From Sphingomonas sp. BK345 (GTDB lineage Bacteria; Pseudomonadota; Alphaproteobacteria; Sphingomonadales; Sphingomonadaceae), in contig NZ_JACHZX010000005.1 in the NCBI RefSeq assembly GCF_014193845.1, forward strand, positions 62,001 through 126,000: a stretch of 64,000 nucleotides of DNA, written 5' to 3'. How positions within the stretch are numbered: position 1 is the first letter of the stretch; every line of letters starts with the position of its first letter. Positions 1 to 16,364 of this stretch are shown piece by piece. Both the position numbers and the translations under genes were made by a program. The notes beneath the pieces are model-generated. The model saw nothing but the letters and a program-made list of their open reading frames with translations. It was not told where the DNA came from and did no database searches.

Positions 1-390
1 CAGCAGCAGCGTCGCCGCGCCGAGCAGAAGGCAGAGCCGCGAGCGCGGCCGACACCAGGCACACAGCAGCAGGGCCACGACGGGCAGGAGCGTCAACGTG
101 GCCAGCAGCGGCCGGGCGGGATCGCGTGCGCCGAGCACGGCACACCGCGATCCCGGCACGAGATCGTCACCGGCGGCGATCCACTCGAGCGGGCTGGTCG
201 AGAGCGTCACGATCGATAGCGCCGCCGCCAACGTCGACAGCGTGAGCACGAGGCGCTTGGCGCGGGCGAGCTGCCGCAGCGCTCGATCTCGCCGACGGCG
301 CGGTGGCTGCCTAACGGGCGGCGCTGGCGTGTCCCGGGGCTCCGGCGCGGGCGGCGGCCGCCGCGCCGCGTGACCGCGCCGGCCGGGCAT
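1..390 (-). CDS. Membrane protein, C-terminus beyond the window
   Basis: An open frame of 130 codons without a stop runs from an ATG at 390 off the left edge. It starts 3 nt after the stop of the 90-aa gene at 394-666, so the two look co-transcribed. The first 45 residues are Arg/Pro-rich and cytoplasmic in character. Hydrophobic segments follow at about residues 47-65 (around LVLTLSTLAAALSIV) and 95-112, and a third may begin at the edge, which suggests an integral inner-membrane protein. I do not recognise the family. The opposite-strand frame over the same bases is low-complexity and is taken as a shadow. Confidence 0.55.
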   Translation of the reverse strand, partial: MPGRRGHAARRPPPAPEPRDTPAPPVRQPPRRRRDRALRQLARAKRLVLTLSTLAAALSIVTLSTSPLEWIAAGDDLVPGSRCAVLGARDPARPLLATLTLLPVVALLLCAWCRPRSRLCLLLGAATLLL

Positions 391-393
391 GGC

Positions 394-666
394 TCAGCAA
401 GCGTCGATCAGCGCGCGCAGCGCGGGATCGCGCACCTCGAGCACCTCAAACAGGCCAAGCGCGCGGAGCACCGGCACCGCCCCGGCGATCGCGCTCGTCA
501 ACAGCGCGCGTTCGGACGGTGCGATATCCGGCTCGGCCCAGCGACGCGCGTTGCGGAGGAAGGCGGCGACGGTGCCCTTGCGCGCGGGAATCCCGTCGAT
601 CTCGGCGTGATCGACGCCGTCGGCGAGCACGTCCTCGGGGCGCGAGGGGCGGGGCTGGTCGATCAC
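394..666 (-). CDS. Hypothetical 90-aa protein downstream of rpoC
   Basis: This is a 90-residue frame starting at a GTG (666) with a CGGAG ribosome binding site 8-9 nt upstream, followed 3 nt later by the membrane-protein gene at 1-390. The product is soluble-looking and acidic in the N-terminal half (EDVLADGVDHAEIDG). A central KGTVAAFLRNARRW segment and a hydrophobic C-terminal helix follow. I do not recognise a family. It lies beyond the rpoC terminator on the same strand, so it probably has its own promoter or depends on read-through. Clean spacing to the next gene supports it being real, although no function can be given. Confidence 0.5.
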   Translation of the reverse strand: MIDQPRPSRPEDVLADGVDHAEIDGIPARKGTVAAFLRNARRWAEPDIAPSERALLTSAIAGAVPVLRALGLFEVLEVRDPALRALIDAC

Positions 667-735
667 GCGCGGGCTCCGTCAGGGATAACCCTCTCATCTT
701 AGGACGCTCCGCCGTGGCGCCGCCGCGACGGGGCA

Positions 736-775
736 TAAAAAAGAAGCCGCCGCCCGGCATCCCGGGCGGCGGCTC
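736..775 (-). terminator. Rho-independent terminator after rpoC
   Basis: Bases 746-758 and 763-775 form a perfect 13-bp GC-rich stem with a 4-nt loop. On the minus strand the hairpin is followed by a short T-rich tract with six consecutive T (743-738). It lies 55 nt past the rpoC stop and should end the rpoB-rpoC transcript. Confidence 0.85.
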
Positions 776-830
776 GATCAGGTCGGCGGGCGGCGGGCGG
801 CGGGCGGCGCGCGGCGCCGCCCGTCTCGTC

Positions 831-5120
<4,290 letters not shown>

Positions 5121-5153
5121 CTTGCTTTCCTCACAGGGAGGGAAAAACCACAT

Positions 5154-5270
5154 CCGTTCGCCCTGAGGAGGGACTGAGCGGAGGCGAAGGCCCGTCTCGA
5201 AGGGCACGCCCGGCCTCAGTCCCTCGGGACGCCGCTTCGACTTCGCTCAGCGGCTCCTCAGGACGAACGG
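5154..5270. repeat. Palindromic element, family A, between rpoB and rpoC
   Basis: Two imperfect inverted arms of about 45 bp begin with CCGTTCGCCCTGAGGAG at 5154 and end with CTCCTCAGGACGAACGG at 5270. The arms also share the GACTGAGCGGAGGCGAAG / CTTCGACTTCGCTCAG core. The same design recurs at 17872-17998. The element fills nearly the whole rpoB-rpoC gap and would fold into a long hairpin in the rpoBC mRNA. The rpoC ribosome binding site lies just outside it. Confidence 0.8.
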
Positions 5271-5280
5271 TGTTATCTGC

Positions 5281-9462
<4,182 letters not shown>

Positions 9463-9640
9463 AGGAGCGTGTGCCTCGTCAGCCAGAATATACGGGCGCA
9501 TGGACCGAACGGCGAAAGGCCGCGCGTCTGATCCCGGCGGGCGGGAGACGGCGACCTTCAGCGTCCTGAACCCCTCGACCCATACGTATGACTCGCTGCG
9601 CGACGGCGTGCCATGTCCCGAGATCGAAGGAAGTGACCGG

Positions 9641-9669
9641 GATATAGGCTCGTCGTGTTGGAGCGTCAA
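9641..9669 (-). promoter_or_regulatory. Probable rpoBC promoter
   Basis: Read on the minus strand, a -35 box TTGACG (9669-9664) is separated by 17 bp from a -10 box TATATC (9646-9641). This is close to the housekeeping consensus and would start a leader of about 170 nt before rpoB. It supports rpoBC being transcribed independently of any ribosomal protein genes. Bases 9463-9742 otherwise hold no gene that I can see. Confidence 0.65.
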
Positions 9670-9742
9670 CCGGGCGGGGGTGGCTCGGCGGCGCGGGGCA
9701 GGGCGGTTGACCTCCTCCGTGAGCGCGGTAGCGGGTGCGGCG

Positions 9743-10957
9743 ATGTTCACGCGTAACCTCCTCGTCCTGCTGGCCTCGCTGCCGCTCGCCCTGCCCGCGT
9801 CGGCGCAGCAGGCGACAACGGCGCCGGTCACCACCGTGCCGCCGGCCGATTCGGCAGTCCCGCCGCCGATCTCCTGGTCGCTGCCGCCGGGTCCTGGTGC
9901 CACGCCGAGCGTGCCAGCCGCGGTCGCACCGGTCCGGGTCGCGCCGACGCCGCGTCCGACGCCGACGGCGCGAGCGACGCCCGCGCCGGCGCCGCGAGCG
10001 AGTCCGACGCCGCGCGAAGCGCCTACGCCGACCCCGCGCGGCATCGCGACACCGGCAGAACGTGCGCCGGCCGTCGTCGCGACGCCGGTCGCCGCGTCCA
10101 GTCCGTCGGTGACATCGCCGGCCGCGGCTCCCGTCGGCACGCCGTCGCCGACGCCATCGCTTAGCGCCGCGGCGAGCGGCGTCATTCCAGTGCCTTCGCC
10201 CGCTTCCGCTCCGCCGGCACCGCTGTGGCGAGCCGACTGGCTGATCGCGGGTGCGCTCGTCCTGCTGGTCGGCGCCGCGCTGCTGTTGTGGCGGCGGCAG
10301 CGGCGCAAGGGATCGAGCGACGTCCACGCCGATGAGGTCGCGGTCTCCTCGGCGACGGTGGAGGCGCGCGCGCACCAGCCGCCCGCCTCGAATCCGGTAC
10401 CACCCCTCGCCCCCGTGCCGACCGACTCCTTACCAACGTCGCCCGCCGTCGCTGCACCGCGTGCGCGTCTCACCGTGGCGCTGCGCCCGCGCCGCGGCGG
10501 GATCAACCTGCTCACCGCGACGCTCGACGCCGAATTGGAGATCGTCAACAGGGGTGATGCGCCGGCGGAGGCGATATACGTCACCGCGCGGCTGCTGAGC
10601 GCCCACCGCGACCAGCAGGCCGAACTCGACGCACTCTTTGCCGAACCGCGCGTGCGTGCCGCGACGGCGCCCTTCTTCCTCGCGCCGGGCGAGGCGCGCG
10701 TGCTGCCGCTGCTGCTCACGCTGCCACGCGCTGCGATCCGGCCGATCGACATGGGCGGGCACGCGATGTTCGTGCCCGTCGCGGCGGTGGACTTGCGCTA
10801 TGCCAGCGGGGCGGGCGAGGCGCAGAGCGCGGCGGCCTTCGCGGTGGGCGTGGAGCGCGACGGCGCGACGAAGCTGGCGCCCTTCCGGCTCGACGGCCCC
10901 GCGCGCATGCACGAGACGCTCGGCGCGCGGCCACACGGCGAGCCGGTGATGCGCTGA
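9743..10957 (+). CDS. Proline-rich exported protein with one membrane anchor
   Basis: The 404-residue product has a signal peptide with likely cleavage after residue 21 (PASAQQ). A low-complexity region at about residues 22-160 is rich in Pro, Thr, Ala and Ser with repeated TPRPTPT-like units. One transmembrane helix lies near residues 166-184 and is followed by an Arg/Lys-rich stop-transfer stretch. The C-terminal domain of about 200 residues begins around residue 240 ([17 protein letters not shown]) and has a beta-rich pattern such as [17 protein letters not shown]. By charge the C-terminal domain should be cytoplasmic and the Pro-rich part periplasmic. I do not recognise the family. It is divergent from rpoB. 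Its GC-biased composition creates the long antisense frame upstream of rpoB. Confidence 0.8.
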   Translation: MFTRNLLVLLASLPLALPASAQQATTAPVTTVPPADSAVPPPISWSLPPGPGATPSVPAAVAPVRVAPTPRPTPTARATPAPAPRASPTPREAPTPTPRGIATPAERAPAVVATPVAASSPSVTSPAAAPVGTPSPTPSLSAAASGVIPVPSPASAPPAPLWRADWLIAGALVLLVGAALLLWRRQRRKGSSDVHADEVAVSSATVEARAHQPPASNPVPPLAPVPTDSLPTSPAVAAPRARLTVALRPRRGGINLLTATLDAELEIVNRGDAPAEAIYVTARLLSAHRDQQAELDALFAEPRVRAATAPFFLAPGEARVLPLLLTLPRAAIRPIDMGGHAMFVPVAAVDLRYASGAGEAQSAAAFAVGVERDGATKLAPFRLDGPARMHETLGARPHGEPVMR

Positions 10958-11153
10958 GACCGAGCGACGCGACAGCGCAGCGCTTCAGCAGGTGAACGGT
11001 GTCGCGCAAACTGCGGGTGTCAACGGACGGATGTCGGGACCTCGGTGAAGCAACACCATCGACCGCATTGTCACCGCTTTGCTGCCGGAAGAGCAGCTCT
11101 CACCGCCAGGCGGTCGTCCTCAGCGTCCTCCCGTGACGCGACCGCCTGCCGCC

Positions 11154-12179
11154 TCAGGTCGACGCGCGCACCACCAGGGTCGCCGGCAGCGTGAGGTGAT
11201 CGGTTGGCTCGCCCGCGATCTGGCGCACCAAAGTGTCGACCAGCACCGCGCCGGCCCGCGCGTAATCCTGCGCCACCGTGGTGAGCGGCGGGCGCGTCAG
11301 GCTCGCCGCAGGAATGTCGTCGAAGCCGACCACCGACACTGCGCGCGGCACCACCAGCCCGGCCTCGTCGAGCGCGCGCAGCGCGCCCAGCGCGATCAGG
11401 TCGGAGGCGGCGAACAGCGAGTCGAAGCCGATGCCGCGCGCGATCAGCCGCTGCGTCGCCTCATAGCCCGCCTGTTCGGACGATAGCGCGTCGACGTGCA
11501 GCCCCGGGTCCGCCGCGAGCCCGGCCTCGCGCAGCGCGTCGGAGAGGCCGCGGTAGCGGTCGCGGAACTCGGGATAATGGTCGCTCGCCTCGCCGATGAA
11601 GGCGACGCGGCGGCGCTTGCGCTCGATCAGGTGGCGGCCGACCGCGGCGCCGCCCGCGCGATTGTCGCAGCCGATCACCGTGCCGAGCCCGCCGCTCGCC
11701 GCGACCGAGCCGTAGCGCACGAAGCGAGTCTTCTGCCCGACCAGCTGCTCGACGCGCGCGCGGTACAGCTGCCAGTCGCCGTAGCCGAGCAGGATCAGCC
11801 CGTCGGCCTTCCGCGAATCGGCATAGTCGACGTGCCAGTCGGCGGAGAGCTGCTGGAACGAGGTGAGCAGGTCATAGCCGCGCAGCGCGCAGGTCTTGAG
11901 GATCGATCCCAGCATCGACAGGAAGAACGGGTTGATGTGCGAATCGTCGGGCAGCGGGTCTTCGAAGAACAGTAGCGCCAGCGTGCGCGCCTCGCCTTTC
12001 CGTAGCGACGAGGCGGCGCGGTCGACCTTATAGTTGAGCTGGCGCGCGATCGCCTCGATGCGAAGCCGTGTCGCCGCGCTCACCGTCTTGTCGCCGCGCA
12101 GCGCGCGCGACACGGTGGGCTGCGAGACGCCGGCCAGCGCCGCGATGTCGAACGAGGTGACTTTGTCGGACAGCGCCAT
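11154..12179 (-). CDS. LacI-family transcriptional regulator of the adjacent amylase operon
   Basis: A 341-residue LacI/GalR-type repressor. The N-terminal helix-turn-helix with hinge helix occupies about residues 1-60 (FDIAALAGVSQPTVSRALRG). A periplasmic-binding-protein-like sugar sensor domain follows and contains the typical SLFAASDLIALGALRALDEAG and VSVVGFDDIPAA segments. The ATG at 12179 is chosen because MALSDKVTSFDIAALAG fits the family; upstream codons are non-coding. It is divergent from the alpha-amylase, alpha-glucosidase and sugar-transporter genes, so it most likely controls maltodextrin use, by analogy with MalR/CelR-type repressors. The specific inducer cannot be read from the sequence. 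Confidence 0.93.
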   Translation of the reverse strand: MALSDKVTSFDIAALAGVSQPTVSRALRGDKTVSAATRLRIEAIARQLNYKVDRAASSLRKGEARTLALLFFEDPLPDDSHINPFFLSMLGSILKTCALRGYDLLTSFQQLSADWHVDYADSRKADGLILLGYGDWQLYRARVEQLVGQKTRFVRYGSVAASGGLGTVIGCDNRAGGAAVGRHLIERKRRRVAFIGEASDHYPEFRDRYRGLSDALREAGLAADPGLHVDALSSEQAGYEATQRLIARGIGFDSLFAASDLIALGALRALDEAGLVVPRAVSVVGFDDIPAASLTRPPLTTVAQDYARAGAVLVDTLVRQIAGEPTDHLTLPATLVVRAST

Positions 12180-12250
12180 GGCGGCGGATCGGTCTCTCCA
12201 GCGGGAGCATCTTCTACCGCGCGGGCGCCGCGCTGTGAATACGTATGCCC

Positions 12251-12267
12251 TGCGCTGGTCAAGCGCA
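12251..12267. promoter_or_regulatory. Candidate operator for the LacI-type regulator
   Basis: TGCGCT and AGCGCA form a perfect 6-bp inverted repeat around a 5-bp spacer, 72 nt upstream of the regulator start. A second palindrome, ATACGTAT, lies at 12239-12246. LacI-family operators are palindromes of this size close to the regulator gene. The assignment rests on symmetry and position only. Confidence 0.3.
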
Positions 12268-12364
12268 GCGCCGCGCCGCATCAGGCGGCGAACCGCGCGG
12301 CCTGTCCCGACGCGGCACGGGGAGGGTGAGCGGATGGTGGTGTCGGGATCTTCGCTGGAGGTGT

Positions 12365-12438
12365 GCTCCCGCGAAAGCGGGAGCCTAGAGCCACAGAGCA
12401 GCATGTTCGCGGCTCTGGGTTCCCTCCTGCGCGGGAAC
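12365..12438. repeat. Palindromic element, family F
   Basis: The left arm GCTCCCGCGAAAGCGGGAGC is itself a hairpin and is followed by CTAGAGCC. The right arm GGCTCTGGGTTCCC...GCGGGAAC is its imperfect inverted copy. The element sits in the divergent region between the LacI-type regulator and the amylase gene and has no coding potential. Confidence 0.75.
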
Positions 12439-12550
12439 GCGGGTGAGGCCAGGGCGGCTTCGTCCTCCTGCGCGTGGCGCGGGACGGACGGCACCGCCCC
12501 GTCCTCGCTGCCGCCGTCAGAGGGGTACGCCGCCGCTCCGTTCTCTTGGA

Positions 12551-12646
12551 CGTCATCCCGAACTTGTTTCGGGATCCACCATGCCGCGTCCTCAGTGGCG
12601 GCGGCGCTCGCGGGACCGTGGATCCTGAAACGAGGTCAGGATGACG
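12551..12646. repeat. Palindromic element, family B
   Basis: The left arm is CGTCATCCCGAACTTGTTTC followed by GGGATCCACC. The right arm is GGTGGATCC-like (CGTGGATCCTGAAACGAGG) ending in TCAGGATGACG. The two arms are imperfect inverted copies. A full second copy lies at 21808-21901 and a half copy starts at 23634. It directly precedes the amylase operon. Confidence 0.8.
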
Positions 12647-12684
12647 CTAGGAGCGCAAGCGTTCGCGCTCGTCCCCTCACCGTC

Positions 12685-14484
12685 ATGACCATCCTCGCCG
12701 CGCTGCTCACCACCGCCACCCCCGCGCTCGCCGACCCGCTGACCGATCTGCGCGCGCGTCTGCCGCAGGACGAGGTGATCTACTTCGCGCTGCCCGACCG
12801 CTTCGACAACGCCGATCCGAGCAACGACCGCGGCGGGCTCAGCGGCGACCGGCTCGTCACCGGCTATGACCCGGCCGCCAAGGGCTTCTATCACGGCGGC
12901 GACCTCAAGGGGCTGACGCGCCGGCTCGACTATGTCGAGGCGCTCGGCGCGACCGCGATCTGGGTCGGGCCGATCTTCCGCAACAAGCCAGTGCAGGGCC
13001 CCAAGGGGCAGGAGAGCGCGGGCTATCACGGCTATTGGATCACCGACTTCGAGCATGTCGACCCGCATCTCGGCACCGACGCCGAGTTCAAGGCGCTGGT
13101 CGACGCCGCGCACGCGCGCGGCATCAAGGTCTACATGGACATCATCGTCAACCACACCGCCGACGTGATCCAATATCGCGAGTGCGGCGACTGCACCTAT
13201 CGCAGTCGTGCCGACTATCCGTACCAGCGCCGCGGCGGCGTCGGCGGCGCCGCGATCAATCCCGGCTTCGACGGTGACCAGGACCAGAGCGCCGCCAATT
13301 TCGCCCGCCTGACCGACCCCAGCTACGCCTACACGCCGTTTGTGCCCAAGGGCGAGGAGAAAGCCAAGTCGCCCGCCTGGCTCAACGATGTCACGCTCTA
13401 CCACAATCGCGGGAACAGCACGTTCAGCAACGAGAGCTCGACCATGGGCGATTTCGTCGGGCTGGACGATCTGATGACCGAGAACCCGCGCGTCGTCAGC
13501 GGCATGATCGAGATCTTCGGCGGCTGGATCGACCGCTTCGGCGTGGACGGCTTCCGCATCGACACCGCGCGCCACGTCAATCCCGAGTTCTGGCAGCAGT
13601 TCGTCCCCGCGATCCAGGCGCGGGCGAAGGCGCGCGGAATCCCGAACTTCCACGTCTTCGGTGAGGTGGCGGCCGACCAGCTCGACCCCGGCCCGCTCGC
13701 GGTGCACACGCGCGTCGACAGATTGCCCGCGGTGCTCGACTTCGCCTTCCGCCGCGCGGTGCTCGATACGGTGGCGGGACAGCGCGGCACCGACGCGTTC
13801 GAGACGCTGATCCGCGGCGACGCTTTGTACGATGGCGGCGAGGCGGCCGCGCGCACGCTCCCCACCTTCGTCAGCAACCACGACAACGGCCGCTTCGCCT
13901 ATTTCGTTCGCCAGGGCTTCCCGCAGGCGAGCGACGACGAGGTGCTGCGCCGGGTCGAGCTCGCCAACGCGATGCTGCTCACCCTGCGCGGCGTGCCGAC
14001 GATCTACTCGGGCGACGAGCAGGGCTTCACCGGCGACGGCAACGACCAGGACGCGCGCGAGGATATGTTCGCCAGCCGCGTCGCCAGCTACAATGACAAT
14101 CGCCTGCTCGGCACCAGCACCACCACCGCCACCGCGCATTTCGGGCGCGACAACCCGCTGTTCCGCCAGATCGCGGCGCTGGCGCGCGTACGTCGTGCCG
14201 AGCCGGCGCTGCGCGAGGGGCGGACGCTGTTGCGCGCGCGCGAGGACAAGCCCGGGCTGCTCGCGGTGTCGCGCGTCGACCCGGCGAGCGGGCGCGAGAT
14301 CCTGCTGGCCTTCAACACCTCTACCCAGCCCATCGACCGGCTGGTCGAGATCGGCCTGCGCGGTGCCACCGCCGCCACGCTCGCTGGCGCGGGCTGCGCC
14401 GCGCGCGCCGCCGCGCCCGGATCGCTGCGTGTGACCTTGCCGCCGCTCGGCTATGCCGTGTGCGCTATCGGAGAGACAGAATGA
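12685..14484 (+). CDS. Exported alpha-amylase family glycoside hydrolase (GH13)
   Basis: A 599-residue GH13 enzyme that should cleave alpha-1,4-glucans to short oligosaccharides, probably in the periplasm. A short signal peptide ends near ALADP (residue 17). The four conserved GH13 regions are present: DIIVNHTA, GFRIDTARH with the nucleophile Asp, FHVFGE with the acid/base Glu, and FVSNHDN. The C-terminal beta-sandwich domain begins around residue 510. The ATG at 12685 is preferred because it gives the signal peptide; the upstream open frame runs through two repeats. Its stop overlaps the start of the alpha-glucosidase gene (ATGA), indicating translational coupling. Regulation by the divergent LacI-type repressor is likely. 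Confidence 0.93.
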   Translation: MTILAALLTTATPALADPLTDLRARLPQDEVIYFALPDRFDNADPSNDRGGLSGDRLVTGYDPAAKGFYHGGDLKGLTRRLDYVEALGATAIWVGPIFRNKPVQGPKGQESAGYHGYWITDFEHVDPHLGTDAEFKALVDAAHARGIKVYMDIIVNHTADVIQYRECGDCTYRSRADYPYQRRGGVGGAAINPGFDGDQDQSAANFARLTDPSYAYTPFVPKGEEKAKSPAWLNDVTLYHNRGNSTFSNESSTMGDFVGLDDLMTENPRVVSGMIEIFGGWIDRFGVDGFRIDTARHVNPEFWQQFVPAIQARAKARGIPNFHVFGEVAADQLDPGPLAVHTRVDRLPAVLDFAFRRAVLDTVAGQRGTDAFETLIRGDALYDGGEAAARTLPTFVSNHDNGRFAYFVRQGFPQASDDEVLRRVELANAMLLTLRGVPTIYSGDEQGFTGDGNDQDAREDMFASRVASYNDNRLLGTSTTTATAHFGRDNPLFRQIAALARVRRAEPALREGRTLLRAREDKPGLLAVSRVDPASGREILLAFNTSTQPIDRLVEIGLRGATAATLAGAGCAARAAAPGSLRVTLPPLGYAVCAIGETE

Positions 14485-16364
14485 CCGACCCGTGGTGGAA
14501 GGGCGCCGCCGTCTACCAGATCTACCCGCGCAGCTTCGCCGACGCGAACGGCGACGGTGTGGGCGACCTGCGCGGCATCACCGCGCACCTGGACCATGTC
14601 GCCTCGCTCGGCGTCGACGCGATCTGGATCTCGCCCTTCTACACGTCGCCGATGCGCGACTTCGGCTATGACGTCGCCGATTACTGCGACGTCGACCCGA
14701 CCTTCGGCACGCTCGCCGACTTCGACGCGCTGGTCGCGCGCGCGCACGCGCTGGGGCTGAAGGTGATCACCGACCAGGTCTGGTCGCACACCTCGGAGCA
14801 GCATGCCTGGTTCCGCCAGAGCCGCCAGCGCCGCGACGGCGACAAGCACGACTGGTACGTCTGGGCGGATGCGAAGGAGGACGGCTCGCCGCCCAACAAC
14901 TGGCAGTCGGTGTTCGGCGGCCCGGCCTGGACCTGGGACGCGCGGCGCCAGCAATATTACCTCCACACCTTCCTGCGCGAACAGCCCCAGCTCAACGTAC
15001 GGAACCCGGCGGTGCAGGAGGCGCTGCTGGCGGTGGGGCGGTTCTGGCTGGAGCGCGGGGTCGACGGCTTCCGGCTCGACGCGATCAACCACGCGATGGG
15101 CAGCGCGGCGCTGACCGACAACCCGCCCGCGCCGCCCTCGAACAAGCCGCGGACGCGCTCGTTCGACTTCCAGCTCAAGCAGCACAGTCAGGATCAGCCC
15201 GACATGCTGCCTTTCGTCGAGCGCATCCGCGCGCTGACCGACGAGTATCCCGATCGCTTCACCGTGGCCGAGATCGGCGGCGAGGAGAGCGACTGGGTGC
15301 GCAAGGATTATACCGCGCCGCGCCGGCTCGACACTGCCTACGGCTTCGACTTCCTCTACGCCGAGCAGCTGACCCCGGCGCTGGTGCGCGCCGCGCTTGC
15401 GCAATGGCCCGGCGCCGCGGACGAGGGCTGGCCGAGCTGGGCGTTCGAGAACCACGACGCGCCGCGCGCGGTGTCGCGCTGGGCGCTGCCCCAGCATCGC
15501 GACGCCTTCGCCCGCGCCAAGATGGTGCTGCTGGCGGGGCTGCGCGGCAACATCTTCCTCTACCAGGGCGAGGAACTCGGGCTGACCCAGGTGGCGGTGC
15601 CGTTCGAGCTGCTCCAGGACCCCGAGGCGATCGCCAATTGGCCGCTGACGCTCAGCCGCGACGGCGCGCGCACGCCAATGCCGTGGCGAGCGGAGGGGCC
15701 GGGGCACGGCTTCACCGCGGGGACGCCGTGGCTGCCGTTCGGCGCGGACCACGGCGCGCTGGCGGTGGACGCGCAGGAGGCGGATGCGGGCTCGCTGCTG
15801 CACTGGACGCGGCGGCTGCTGGCGCTCCGCCGCGCGCATCCGGCGTTGCGGGTCGGACCGATCGCGTTCGTCGACCTGGGGCCGGGCGTGGTGGCGTTCG
15901 AGCGAGTCGCCGGTGACGAGCGGCTGCTGTGCGTGGTCAACCTGACGGCCGAGCCGCGCGAGCTGACGCTGCCCGACGGCGTGACACTGGTGGCCAGCGG
16001 GGTGAGCGGGACGCGCTTTGAGGGCTATGGCGCGCTGCTGGCGTTGCGTGTCCCGGTGGGGGGCGGGATCGAGGTGAGGGACGGCACCGCTTCTCACGTG
16101 CCGCCCGCAACTGGGCCCCGGCCTGCGTCGGGGCACGCGGGTGACGAGGCGCGCGACACTCGCTCCATCGGTGCCCCGGCGGAGGCCGGGGCCCAGTTGG
16201 GGGACGCTTCGCCATCTCGCGTGCCGTCCGTAACTGGACCCCGGCGTTCGCCGGGGTGGACGGGAGAAGGGGAGAGGTCGCCGCTCGCCGAGGTCACCAC
16301 AGCTGCCGCCTCGACCGCCGACGCCATCCCTGGCTCCACCCCCCGCGCGACCTCCCGCGCATGA
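14481..16364 (+). CDS. Alpha-glucosidase (GH13), with a repeat-derived C-terminal tail
   Basis: A 627-codon cytoplasmic-type GH13 alpha-glucosidase that would release glucose from maltose or isomaltose oligomers. Catalytic regions are clear: DQVWSHTS, GFRLDAINH (nucleophile Asp), TVAEIGGEES (acid/base Glu) and AFENHDAPR. No signal peptide is seen. The ordinary C-terminal domain ends near residue 535 (GYGALLALRVPVGG). The remaining 90 or so residues are Pro/Ala/Gly-rich and are largely encoded by palindromic repeat arms (16106-16262), so this tail is unlikely to be part of the ancestral fold. The stop overlaps the transporter start by ATGA, so coupling was kept in spite of the insertion. Confidence 0.93.
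   Translation: MTDPWWKGAAVYQIYPRSFADANGDGVGDLRGITAHLDHVASLGVDAIWISPFYTSPMRDFGYDVADYCDVDPTFGTLADFDALVARAHALGLKVITDQVWSHTSEQHAWFRQSRQRRDGDKHDWYVWADAKEDGSPPNNWQSVFGGPAWTWDARRQQYYLHTFLREQPQLNVRNPAVQEALLAVGRFWLERGVDGFRLDAINHAMGSAALTDNPPAPPSNKPRTRSFDFQLKQHSQDQPDMLPFVERIRALTDEYPDRFTVAEIGGEESDWVRKDYTAPRRLDTAYGFDFLYAEQLTPALVRAALAQWPGAADEGWPSWAFENHDAPRAVSRWALPQHRDAFARAKMVLLAGLRGNIFLYQGEELGLTQVAVPFELLQDPEAIANWPLTLSRDGARTPMPWRAEGPGHGFTAGTPWLPFGADHGALAVDAQEADAGSLLHWTRRLLALRRAHPALRVGPIAFVDLGPGVVAFERVAGDERLLCVVNLTAEPRELTLPDGVTLVASGVSGTRFEGYGALLALRVPVGGGIEVRDGTASHVPPATGPRPASGHAGDEARDTRSIGAPAEAGAQLGDASPSRVPSVTGPRRSPGWTGEGERSPLAEVTTAAASTADAIPGSTPRATSRA
16106..16262. repeat. Palindromic element(s), family C, inside the alpha-glucosidase frame
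   Basis: One arm near 16106-16138 contains CAACTGGGCCCCGGCCTGCG. Its inverted copy at about 16171-16203 contains GGAGGCCGGGGCCCAGTTGG. A third, single arm follows at about 16223-16262 (TAACTGGACCCCGGCGTTCG). The same family lies intergenically at 23714-23803. Here the repeat is translated as part of the alpha-glucosidase C-terminal tail. Confidence 0.8.

Larger units (their letters stand above)
12180..12684. other. 505-bp divergent intergenic region of the maltodextrin locus
   Basis: No coding sequence is apparent. Next to the lacI-type gene lie ATACGTAT (12239-12246) and a 17-bp inverted repeat (12251-12267). Two palindromic elements of different families follow (12365-12438 and 12551-12646). 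The amylase start codon lies only 38 nt after the second element, and I see no good ribosome binding site for it. Confidence 0.6.

Noticed and set aside
98..373. 91-codon plus-strand frame at the left edge
   Set aside because: It overlaps the membrane-protein frame on the minus strand, is Arg/Ser-rich and has no hydrophobic or domain pattern.
9950..10040. Repeated CGACGCCG-like units resembling a tandem or CRISPR-like repeat
   Set aside because: They encode the Thr/Pro-rich spacer of the protein at 9743-10957; spacing is irregular and there are no unique spacers.
9463..10752. 430-codon N-terminal extension of rpoB
   Set aside because: It is antisense to the proline-rich gene at 9743, lies upstream of the rpoB promoter at 9641-9669, and is unlike any RpoB.
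12592..14139. 515-codon minus-strand frame opposite the amylase gene
   Set aside because: Antisense to a clear GH13 enzyme with all four catalytic regions.
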